A stretch of 64,000 nucleotides of DNA from JADZGC01 sp964613485 (GTDB lineage Bacteria > Patescibacteriota > Saccharimonadia > CAILAD01 > GCA-016700035). This document shows positions 50,676 to 58,174 of this stretch, in pieces. Location of the stretch: the NCBI GenBank assembly GCA_964613485.1, contig CAZTHB010000001.1:1-64000 (forward strand), given 5' to 3'. Under the pieces are notes generated by a model, which saw only the letters and a list, made by a program, of their open reading frames with translations, ran no database searches and was not told the DNA's origin. The position numbers were made by a program, and so were the translations under genes. Position 1 is the first letter of the stretch; every line of letters starts with the position of its first letter.

Positions 50676-53297
50676 CTAACGCCGTTTTTTCTTCTTGTGC
50701 TTCTTCTTTGAAGTAGGTTTTGATGCTGTGCGGCGAATGACGCCTTTTTCGCGACCGATACGCTCAGACTCCTTGAGTGCCCGAGCTCGCGACGGAGCAG
50801 TGTTCGCTTCCGATGTCGATGCAATCTCGACTGCCTGCTTGGCGGCCTTCGTGATCTCCGTCTCGATCGGCTGCTCTTCGGGCTTGGCCGCGAGATCTAC
50901 ACGTACCTTAAAGAGTGTATGAGCAATCTCTGAGTCAATGCGGCGCTGCAGCTCGCCAAACATCCGGTATGATTCTTGCTTGTACTCCACCAGCGGATCC
51001 CGCTGTGCGTACCCACGCAGGCCGATACCACTACGTAAATGCTCCATAGTCTCAAGATGCTCGAGCCATGAAGAATCGATCGTATTGAGCGAAACCATAC
51101 GTTCGATGACCATCACGCCCTCATCACCAAATTCGAGATAGCGCTGACGATACATGTCTTCGACGATATCCATAAATTGCTTGATGAGTAAGTCATGATC
51201 ACGGGATTTCTGGTCTTTCTCCCAGCCCTTATCAAGCGGGATGACATCTCGCACGCCCTGCGCAAGTTTCTCCAGATCCAAAATGTCTGTTTGAGGATCG
51301 GTCGCTCCGGCAATCAGGGCTCGGAATTCAGCCTCGAAAAGTGGAATCATATCATCTTTGAGTGAATCCTTCTTAAGAATGGTGCGACGGCGAGCGTACA
51401 TAATCTCACGGTGTTGATTCATAACGTCGTCGTACTCGACGAGATTTTTGCGGATATCGAAGTTATGTCCCTCGACCTTCTTCTGAGCCGACTCGAGTGA
51501 CCGAGAAACCATACGATTCTCAATCGGCATATCATCCGGCAAGCCTAATGCCTCCATCATAGAGCCGATGCGCTCACTACCGAAGATACGCATCAGATCA
51601 TCTTCTAGCGATACATAAAACTGACTCGAACCTGGATCACCCTGACGACCCGCACGTCCACGCAACTGATTGTCGATGCGGCGTGATTCATGACGTTCAG
51701 TACCAAGCACATGCAAGCCGCCAAGCTCCGCCACGCCATTACCGAGCAAAATATCTGTACCACGACCGGCGATGTTTGTTGCTAGCGTGACAGCGCCCTT
51801 TTGACCAGCTTCAGCAATAATCTCAGCTTCAGCCTCATTATTCTTCGCATTCAATACTCGATGTGGCACACCGGCCTTCGTCAGTTGGGCGCTGAGATGT
51901 TCATTCTTATCGATCGAGACCGTACCCAGCAAGACTGGCTGCCCCTTGGCATGACGCGCTGCTACATCCTGAGCAACCGCTTCGAACTTGGCCTTCTCGG
52001 TCTTGTAGATCTTGTCGGGAAGATCATCGCGAATCATTGGCTGATGCGTCGGAATGGTCGTTACCTCTAGCTTGTAAATCTTGCCAAACTCCTCGGCCTC
52101 AGTCACCGCCGTACCAGTCATACCGGATAGCTTCTTATATAAACGGAAGAGATTTTGGAATGATACCGTCGCTAGCGTCTGACTCTCCTGCTGAATAGTC
52201 ACACCTTCCTTAGCTTCGATTGCCTGATGTAACCCCTCACTATAACGTCGACCTGGCAGCATGCGACCAGTAAACTCATCGACAATGATAATCTCGCCAT
52301 CCGGACTAACGACATAATCGCGATCTTTCTGGAATACAGCTTCGGCCTTGAGAGCAGCCTCGATATGATGCACATCTTCAATTCGCCCCGCCTCGTACAC
52401 ATTGTCAACTCCGAGAGCTTTCTCGATACGCGAGATGCCTTCCTCGGTAATACTAACTGCCTTCTGCTTCTCATCCACTGTGTAATCAGCATCTCGCTTT
52501 AGTCCTGCTGCGATCTTTGCAAACTGATAATAGCGATCTGTCGGCTTGGCATGCGGCTGGGAGATAATGAGAGGCGTACGAGCTTCATCAATCAAAATAG
52601 AGTCAACTTCGTCAACGATAGCGTAGTGGAGTCCCCGTTGTACCATTTGATCAACGTGCTGAACCATATTATCGCGCAGGTAGTCAAAGCCATACTCATT
52701 ATTTGTGCCATAGGTGATGTCTGCCGCGTAGGCTTCCTTGCGGGTCACGGGGCGCAGATGACGTAAGCGCTCATCGGCATGTGACTCATCGGTATATTCT
52801 GGATCGTAGACAAAGCTAGAATCATGCATGATCACCGATGTCGTGAGTCCTAGAAAATGATAGATTTGGCCCATCCACCCTGCCCCAATACGCGCAAGAT
52901 AATCATTCACCGTCACCAAGTGAGCGCCCTCTCCTTCGAGCGCATTAAGGTATAGCGGTAACGTCGCTACAAGAGTCTTACCTTCACCAGTGCGCATCTC
53001 GGCGATCCCACCTTGATGGAGAACTAATCCTCCGATCAGCTGTACATCAAAGTGACGCTGCTTGATAACACGATGGCTTGTCTCTCGAACAACTGCAAAC
53101 GCTCGCTCAAGCACATCATCGAGCTTCTTGCCTGCTTCGATTTCGGTCTTGAATTTCTTCGTTTCAGCTTTCAGTTGCTTATCAGACAGTGTACGGATTT
53201 CTTCTTCGAGTGCATTAATCCGCTCCACACGAGCTCGAAGCTTGCGTACGACTCGCTCATTTGGGTCACCTAAAATACGTGAAAAAATATTTGCCAT
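50676..53297 (-). CDS. secA: Preprotein translocase ATPase SecA
   Basis: The 873-residue motor drives proteins through SecYEG. Walker A is in MRTGEGKTLVATL and the DEAD-like box in DEVDSILIDEARTPLIIS. LGTERHESRRIDNQLRGRAGRQGDPG marks the second nucleotide-binding domain. Preprotein cross-linking, scaffold and wing domains are present. The C-terminal zinc-binding SecB site (CxC...CH) is missing, replaced by a Lys-rich end (KKKHKKKKRR). TATACT preceded by TGC (53309-53314) ends eleven bases before the ATG, so the leader is only a few bases. It is monocistronic. Confidence 0.96.
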   Translation of the reverse strand: MANIFSRILGDPNERVVRKLRARVERINALEEEIRTLSDKQLKAETKKFKTEIEAGKKLDDVLERAFAVVRETSHRVIKQRHFDVQLIGGLVLHQGGIAEMRTGEGKTLVATLPLYLNALEGEGAHLVTVNDYLARIGAGWMGQIYHFLGLTTSVIMHDSSFVYDPEYTDESHADERLRHLRPVTRKEAYAADITYGTNNEYGFDYLRDNMVQHVDQMVQRGLHYAIVDEVDSILIDEARTPLIISQPHAKPTDRYYQFAKIAAGLKRDADYTVDEKQKAVSITEEGISRIEKALGVDNVYEAGRIEDVHHIEAALKAEAVFQKDRDYVVSPDGEIIIVDEFTGRMLPGRRYSEGLHQAIEAKEGVTIQQESQTLATVSFQNLFRLYKKLSGMTGTAVTEAEEFGKIYKLEVTTIPTHQPMIRDDLPDKIYKTEKAKFEAVAQDVAARHAKGQPVLLGTVSIDKNEHLSAQLTKAGVPHRVLNAKNNEAEAEIIAEAGQKGAVTLATNIAGRGTDILLGNGVAELGGLHVLGTERHESRRIDNQLRGRAGRQGDPGSSQFYVSLEDDLMRIFGSERIGSMMEALGLPDDMPIENRMVSRSLESAQKKVEGHNFDIRKNLVEYDDVMNQHREIMYARRRTILKKDSLKDDMIPLFEAEFRALIAGATDPQTDILDLEKLAQGVRDVIPLDKGWEKDQKSRDHDLLIKQFMDIVEDMYRQRYLEFGDEGVMVIERMVSLNTIDSSWLEHLETMEHLRSGIGLRGYAQRDPLVEYKQESYRMFGELQRRIDSEIAHTLFKVRVDLAAKPEEQPIETEITKAAKQAVEIASTSEANTAPSRARALKESERIGREKGVIRRTASKPTSKKKHKKKKRR

Positions 53298-53361
53298 ATA
53301 ACCTGATAAGTATAGCAGAATTTTCGGCCAACAGATAGAGAAGTGGTGCCGGCAGACACCC

Positions 53362-53406
53362 TAAACAGAAAACCGGCTCGCTCCTCAAGATGAGAAAACG
53401 AGCCGG
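53362..53406 (-). terminator. Terminator of the zinc-ribbon cassette
   Basis: CCGGCTCG (53399-53406 on the minus strand) pairs with CGAGCCGG (53373-53380), with an inner CTC/GAG, followed by TTTTCTGTTT. It begins next to the stop of the 53412 gene. Confidence 0.85.
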
Positions 53407-53411
53407 AAGTC

Positions 53412-53759
53412 CTAACCGGTGTCACCGGCAATATGCGCCTCTAAGTCACGCAACCATCCATCATCGTCGCCGTTGATGTGATCGTGAAAATCGATCAGGT
53501 CGTCGTAGGTGATGGCGCCGCCATCTTTTGGGTGTTCTTCGAGCTCCTTCGGCAACCGCCAAGAACTCAACGCACAGCCGGCGGACACCAAGATGTCCAC
53601 CACCTGCTCATCAGCACCCCTCACTTCTGTCATCCGACAGACGGGGCAGCGAAACAGATATGTGGCTTGCTTTGTGTCCTCGCAAACACGCACTCGCACA
53701 TCACAACTGCGCAAGTCTACATCACCACACTCACTACAGGTAGCACGAATGAGTGCCAT
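53412..53759 (-). CDS. Zinc-ribbon protein of actinobacterial type, GC-rich cassette
   Basis: A 115-residue protein with two CxxC pairs (CSEC at 9-12, CPVC near residue 41), probably one zinc ribbon. The sequence MALIRATCSECGDVDL...VRVRVC...YLFRCPVCRM...WRLPKEL...YDDLIDFH matches, from memory, a small protein widespread in Actinobacteria. Its role there is unknown. ATG 53759 (ten bases after AAAGGA) is preferred to GTG 53768 because actinobacterial relatives begin MALIRATC. It is co-transcribed with the zinc-ribbon gene at 53806. GC-richness and resemblance point to transfer. Confidence 0.75.
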   Translation of the reverse strand: MALIRATCSECGDVDLRSCDVRVRVCEDTKQATYLFRCPVCRMTEVRGADEQVVDILVSAGCALSSWRLPKELEEHPKDGGAITYDDLIDFHDHINGDDDGWLRDLEAHIAGDTG

Positions 53760-53805
53760 AGTGCTCACATCCTTTCGGGGAAGTTGGGGGTTGAGGATGA
53801 GTGGC

Positions 53806-54159
53806 TTACTCCAGGTGGAGAATCAGCGAATCGTCGAGGGATTCATCGAGACAATCCGTACCGGGATACCACGTAACGAGCACACCCTTGGTAGGGATAC
53901 CGCGCTCGGACAATACTGTCGGTCCATGAACGCCAGCCGTATGGAGCTGAGCAACCATGTCGTCAGTGGCAAGCACAAACGGCTGCTTACCACAGATGGT
54001 GCATCTGAAGGACAGTGTTCCCACTCGACCATTGAGGATCTCTTGCTTAACCTCGGCTGCTCGTCGGGCTGGATTAGCCCCACAGAACGGACACGGGATA
54101 CGCAAGTATGCACCATCGGGTGAGAAGGATGGATCAGTTGGAAGGTTCTTTTCCGCCAT
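53806..54159 (-). CDS. Second zinc-ribbon protein, GC-rich cassette
   Basis: The 117-residue protein has CPFCGANPARRAAEV and CTICGKQ, two CxxC pairs that can bind one zinc. A C-terminal alpha/beta part follows with VLVTWYPGTDCLDESL. AAAGGGG lies six bases before ATG 54159. It is the first gene of a two-gene unit under a TTGACA-16-TATAAT promoter. The codon choice is as GC-rich as that of its partner. I do not recognise a function; nucleic-acid binding is possible for a free zinc ribbon. Confidence 0.7.
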   Translation of the reverse strand: MAEKNLPTDPSFSPDGAYLRIPCPFCGANPARRAAEVKQEILNGRVGTLSFRCTICGKQPFVLATDDMVAQLHTAGVHGPTVLSERGIPTKGVLVTWYPGTDCLDESLDDSLILHLE

Positions 54160-54280
54160 GTCATTCCCCTTTCAGGAAGAACACGCCCCAGCGTGGAGCG
54201 GATGAATGGATAGGACTGGCTGCTTTTGAGATCAGATCGATACACAATCGCGCATGAACTAAAAACGAGCAAACCTGATG

Positions 54281-54308
54281 ATTATACAGATTTATGTAAT
54301 TCTGTCAA
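54281..54308 (-). promoter_or_regulatory. Near-perfect promoter of the zinc-ribbon pair
   Basis: TTGACA (54303-54308) and TATAAT (54281-54286), both consensus, are 16 bp apart on the minus strand. The leader of about 115 bases precedes the start at 54159. This is one of the best sigma70-type matches in the window. Confidence 0.85.
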
Positions 54309-54311
54309 TAG

Positions 54312-54668
54312 CTATTCGACTGGCTCTGCTTGAAAAAACTTGCCAACATTGAGGCGCCGTGGGATATGCTTTTCTTTATACTTACGAATTTGATCCTTGA
54401 GCTTAGCTTCGAGGATATCCACGACGGTATGGGGGTTCATACTAGCTGTCTCGGCAATAATATCTTGCTTCGCTACTGAGATGTGTGCGTGCCCAACATA
54501 ACGTTTTGCTGGATCTGCCGCTTCGTCACGATGTAATTCGACGCGCATTCCGGTTGGACGATGCGAACGCGGAAAGTACCGATCGAGCTTAGATAGTTTA
54601 CGATCTATATAGCGATGGAGCTCAGTATCGGCTTCAAACTTTCGGAATGTCTTAGTGGTGTTGATCAT
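54312..54668 (-). CDS. hpf: Ribosome hibernation-promoting factor (short form)
   Basis: A 118-residue HPF/RaiA-type protein that binds the small subunit in the decoding region when growth slows. It has the beta-alpha-beta-beta-beta-alpha pattern (INTTKTFRKFEADTELHRYIDRKLSKLDRYF ... AHISVAKQDIIAETAS ... VVDILEAKLKDQIRKYKEKH). It lacks the C-terminal dimerisation domain of long HPF. It overlaps the end of serS by 4 bp, tying a stasis factor to tRNA-charging genes. Confidence 0.88.
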   Translation of the reverse strand: MINTTKTFRKFEADTELHRYIDRKLSKLDRYFPRSHRPTGMRVELHRDEAADPAKRYVGHAHISVAKQDIIAETASMNPHTVVDILEAKLKDQIRKYKEKHIPRRLNVGKFFQAEPVE

Positions 54669-55891
54669 AGCGTATCTCCTCCATAATATTGCTGTAATGC
54701 CTGCGGTATCTTAACGCCACCTTCGGTCGTCTGATGATTTTCTAGTAGCGCGATGAGGGTGCGCGTACTAGTAATAGCAGTCCCGTTAAGGGTATGTACA
54801 TGTGTAAGTTCACCAGCTTCATTGCGATACCGTATATTCAAGCGCCTGGCCTGATAGTCAGTGCAGTTACTACAGCTGGTTAGCTCACGCCAGGAGTTAT
54901 CGGTTGGATTCCAGTATTCGATATCATACTTCTCGTATGCCGGAGCAGAGAGATCACCATCGGCGATACGGATAACTCGATATGGGATTTCTAAAGCCGC
55001 ACAAATCTTCTCTTCGAGCGCCAGTATACGTTGCAACATCTCGTCGCTCTCTTCGGGTTTTGTATAGGCATACATCTCGAGCTTCTCAAATTGGTGCACC
55101 CGGAAGAGTCCTTTAGAAAACTTCCCATAGGTACCGCCCTCCAAGCGGTAGCACGGGGAAATACCAGCCAATAGTTTCGGCTGCGCCACATCGATGATGT
55201 CATCCATATACATGCCCGTAAGAGGCAGCTCTGCTGTAGCGATAAGGTTTAAGTCATCCCCTTCGATCTTGTAGATCTGGCGTTCTTCTCCGCGCGGCAA
55301 GAAACCAGTACCTTCTGCCACTCGCGTATTCACCATATGTGGCACCATCATAAGCTCGAAGCCTGATTCGGCGATCATATCGCTTATTAGCGAAACGCAA
55401 GCTCGCCATAACTTGACGCCAGGACCCTTCAGAAAATAGAATCGGCTCCCTGCCACTTTCGCACCAGATTCAAAATCTACAAACTGCAGTTTTTCGTTAA
55501 GCTCGAGGTGATCCTTATATGCTGCGAGGTCAGTTGGCTTCGTGCCCCCCTGTCGCTCTTCGCGGTTCGCTTCTTCGCCACCTTCAGGCGTGTTTGGCGC
55601 GATGAGATTAGGGATATCGCCCCAAAGCGTTTTCCACTCCTGTTCAATGTATTGTAGCTCTTCTTGTTTCTTCACAAGCTCTGCCTTGGCTTGCTGCAAA
55701 TCAGCCAGCTCTTCTGGAGTTGGCTTGCCCGAGAGCTTGAGAGCCGCACGCAATTCATCGACCTGTGGGATCAGCTCATTACGGCGCGCATCAAGCTTGA
55801 TCCAACGATCGATATCGACCGTTAGGCCACGGCGCTTTATATTTACCTTGAGTTCTTCGGTGTGTTCTCGGACATATCTCAGGTCTAGCAT
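54665..55891 (-). CDS. serS: Seryl-tRNA synthetase
   Basis: A class II synthetase of 408 residues. It has an N-terminal coiled-coil arm that grips the tRNA-Ser variable arm (about 30-100), motif 2 (FRVHQFEKLE preceded by YRLEGGTYGKFSKG) and motif 3 near the C-terminus (NGTAITSTRTLIALLENHQ). TAELPLTG contacts serine. It lies nine bases after lysS and overlaps hpf, forming a lysS-serS-hpf operon. Confidence 0.96.
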   Translation of the reverse strand: MLDLRYVREHTEELKVNIKRRGLTVDIDRWIKLDARRNELIPQVDELRAALKLSGKPTPEELADLQQAKAELVKKQEELQYIEQEWKTLWGDIPNLIAPNTPEGGEEANREERQGGTKPTDLAAYKDHLELNEKLQFVDFESGAKVAGSRFYFLKGPGVKLWRACVSLISDMIAESGFELMMVPHMVNTRVAEGTGFLPRGEERQIYKIEGDDLNLIATAELPLTGMYMDDIIDVAQPKLLAGISPCYRLEGGTYGKFSKGLFRVHQFEKLEMYAYTKPEESDEMLQRILALEEKICAALEIPYRVIRIADGDLSAPAYEKYDIEYWNPTDNSWRELTSCSNCTDYQARRLNIRYRNEAGELTHVHTLNGTAITSTRTLIALLENHQTTEGGVKIPQALQQYYGGDTL

Positions 55892-55900
55892 AGTTCTATT

Positions 55901-57457
55901 CTACCGCTCCCGCTTCAGGCGCGCTACTACGAAATCGCGATCAAGGTCTGCCAAGAACCCACCGAGCTTCGGCCCAGCATCTTTCTGGATAAAGAGTCGG
56001 TAGAGCAACTTAAATGCATCCCGCGGTTGCACCTCTTGAGCTTTTGCTGTCTCAAATATCAAAGTTTGTATCACATCTGCTTCTGGGTTATCGGGATACG
56101 AATCGGCTAATGCCTGAAGGAATGACTCTTCAGCCTGCGCGATCTCGACGGATGGCAAATTTTCGCTCACTGAGAATTTCACTGTTTCGGGAGCATAGCT
56201 TGTACCCAGCCATCGCTGTACATATTCAAGCTCGCGTCGGATAACTTCCTCTTCTCGTTTTACCTGCACTGGGTGGGTGCGACCGAGGAGTTCTATCGTA
56301 CGACCCTTATCCATGCGAGACGCCTGGTATGTTGCAACCAGATGAGAATACGGGATAGTCGAGATGGTAGCTTCGTCACTCTTCAAGACTGAGACTCGCC
56401 ACGCGCGTTCAAATTGAGTTGGCTCACCAGCTTGCGCAGCGCGTTCGGTGGCTGCGAATTCATCAATCAAGTTATACATACCGAGACCTGGATCAAATTC
56501 GAGAACCTTGGAAGGTACACTCTTAAACACAAAGTATCGCAGCACCTCCGGTGGAATGAACTCCAGCGCTTGATCTATCGTGACAAGATTGCCAAGTGAG
56601 CTCGACATCTTGCGCGTATCGCCCTTTAAGTTAATCGGGTTAAATGGGACTGGAATTGGCGGCTCGGTTCCAAATATTTCGCGCTGGATTGCAGCACCAG
56701 TATCATAACTTCCGCCCTTAGTCGCATGCTCTTTACCGAAGCCTTCAACTGTTACGCCAAGCATGTGCCATCGTGCCGGCCAATCGACTCGCCAATCAAG
56801 CTTTACTTCACCCTTACGAATATCGGCTGTGCGGGCAGTCCCATCGGCTGAACGATACTCCACCATTCCTGTCTGGTCGTCGAATCGCAAAAATTCTGCG
56901 GTACGTAAGCTCTGACTGGCCGCATCCAATATCTGCACCGGCTGCCAATCATTTGGCATTTCACGGTGCGAAATTGTCTCTAAAATACGAGCGATATCAT
57001 CGCGACGCTGCAGTGCAGTTGTGATAACTTCAGCAAACTTACCAGCTTGATACTCTTCGTGCGAACGCCATATCTGCATCGGTATACCAAGCTTCTCGGC
57101 AGCGGATGCATAAGCCGCAAAGAATTGTTCGGCGTAACTTACTGATTTGCCGTCTGGAGCAGGCACGAGATACACCGGCTTACCAGCTTCCTGCTCATAC
57201 GACTCAGGTAGATACTCATAGCGCTTGCGCAGCGCGTCGAAGTCATCGACATTATGCATGTGACGAGCTTCGAGCCCGCGCAGCTCTAACCCGCGTCGAA
57301 TAGCCTCTGCAGTGAGTATCTCGCGAGCATGCCCGACGTGATACGGCCCCGAGGGGGTAATGCCTGAACAAACCAGTACGGGTGCTCCTTTCGCGCGCTC
57401 TGCCACCGCATCCAGAGTGCCATCTAACCAATATTGAGATGTGTCTTGAATTTCCAT
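55901..57457 (-). CDS. lysS: Lysyl-tRNA synthetase, class I (archaeal type)
   Basis: The 518-residue enzyme is the class I LysRS, unrelated to the usual bacterial class II form. The HIGH-like motif is PSGPYHVGHARE, the KMSKS motif is RKMSSSLGN, and the C-terminal half is the helical anticodon-binding cage. Class I LysRS occurs in Archaea and scattered bacteria such as spirochaetes and some alphaproteobacteria. AAGGAG lies five to six bases before the ATG. It heads the lysS-serS-hpf operon. No class II lysS is in the window, but absence from the genome cannot be judged. Confidence 0.93.
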   Translation of the reverse strand: MEIQDTSQYWLDGTLDAVAERAKGAPVLVCSGITPSGPYHVGHAREILTAEAIRRGLELRGLEARHMHNVDDFDALRKRYEYLPESYEQEAGKPVYLVPAPDGKSVSYAEQFFAAYASAAEKLGIPMQIWRSHEEYQAGKFAEVITTALQRRDDIARILETISHREMPNDWQPVQILDAASQSLRTAEFLRFDDQTGMVEYRSADGTARTADIRKGEVKLDWRVDWPARWHMLGVTVEGFGKEHATKGGSYDTGAAIQREIFGTEPPIPVPFNPINLKGDTRKMSSSLGNLVTIDQALEFIPPEVLRYFVFKSVPSKVLEFDPGLGMYNLIDEFAATERAAQAGEPTQFERAWRVSVLKSDEATISTIPYSHLVATYQASRMDKGRTIELLGRTHPVQVKREEEVIRRELEYVQRWLGTSYAPETVKFSVSENLPSVEIAQAEESFLQALADSYPDNPEADVIQTLIFETAKAQEVQPRDAFKLLYRLFIQKDAGPKLGGFLADLDRDFVVARLKRER

Positions 57458-57484
57458 ACTTACTCCTTAGTGTATCAGGTTTAT

Positions 57485-57512
57485 AACCAGAAAGCCCACC
57501 TGACGGCGGGCT
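57485..57512 (-). terminator. Terminator after greA
   Basis: On the minus strand AGCCCGCC pairs with GGTGGGCT around GTCA (57493-57512), followed by a short, weak T-run (TTTCTGG). It separates greA from lysS. Confidence 0.6.
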
Positions 57513-57537
57513 CTGGATTAGTTCTTATGTAGGGTGA

Positions 57538-58002
57538 TTAGTCGATCTGTTTGATCTTGTAGACCATGGTGCCCGCCGGCACGTCTACTTCTATCTCATC
57601 ACCGGGCTTCTTCCCAAGAAGAGCCTTACCAATTGGACTTTCGTTACTGATCTTGCCAGTTTCTGGGTCAGCTTCAGTTGAGCCAACGATATGAAACTTC
57701 TGCACACCGGTCTCGAGCTCAACATGCACAACAGATCCAACCGACACAACATCGCCATGTGATTCTTCAATTTCAACTGCATTCTTCAAGATGTTTTCGA
57801 TTTCAGAAATACGCCCCTCAATAAAAGCTTGGCGTTCTTTTGCGTCATCCCAGCTTGCGTTTTCAGAGAGGTCACCAAATTCTTTCGCTTCCTTCAGCGC
57901 AGCAGCAATCTTCTTGCGCTGCACATTCACCAAATCATCAAGCTCTTCACGTAGCTTATCGAGACCACCTTTGGTAACATAGAATTCTTTCTTCGCCATC
58001 AT
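57538..58002 (-). CDS. greA: Transcript cleavage factor GreA
   Basis: The 154-residue factor enters the RNA polymerase secondary channel and stimulates RNA cleavage in backtracked complexes. The N-terminal coiled coil carries the acidic tip (DLSENASWDDAKERQ). The C-terminal globular domain ends IDVPAGTMVYKI-like. AAAGGAG precedes ATG 58002 by seven bases; the next codon is also ATG. The leader holds a terminator-like hairpin at 58052-58082 between the TTGACC-18-TATAAT promoter and the gene, an arrangement that recalls the attenuated leader of E. coli greA. Confidence 0.95.
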   Translation of the reverse strand: MMAKKEFYVTKGGLDKLREELDDLVNVQRKKIAAALKEAKEFGDLSENASWDDAKERQAFIEGRISEIENILKNAVEIEESHGDVVSVGSVVHVELETGVQKFHIVGSTEADPETGKISNESPIGKALLGKKPGDEIEVDVPAGTMVYKIKQID

Positions 58003-58051
58003 ATCGTATCTCCTTTACAAATACCTTGCCCTTCCCATCGAGTATACCTTC

Positions 58052-58082
58052 CAAAAAGAAAAGCCCCTCGAAGAGCCTCGGT
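58052..58082 (-). terminator. Terminator-like hairpin inside the greA leader
   Basis: On the minus strand an imperfect stem formed by AGGCTCT and AGGGGCT (one mismatch, short loop) is followed by TTTTCTTTTT. It lies about 30 bases after the predicted transcript start and 50 bases before the greA start, so it can act as an attenuator releasing a short RNA. It is too far from the PBP2 stop to be its obvious terminator, since the greA promoter lies between. Confidence 0.5.
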
Positions 58083-58116
58083 GTTATTTCGCAGGTTGTT
58101 ATCCTTGTCGTGGTGT

Positions 58117-58146
58117 ATTATATACAGCTGATATTTAGCTGGTCAA
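58117..58146 (-). promoter_or_regulatory. Promoter of greA
   Basis: TTGACC (58141-58146) and TATAAT (58117-58122) on the minus strand are 18 bp apart. A second TATACT lies downstream, near 58043-58048, and could give a transcript that skips the hairpin. Confidence 0.7.
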
Positions 58147-58174
58147 GCGATTTTCAGCCTGATTCTCATCGATG

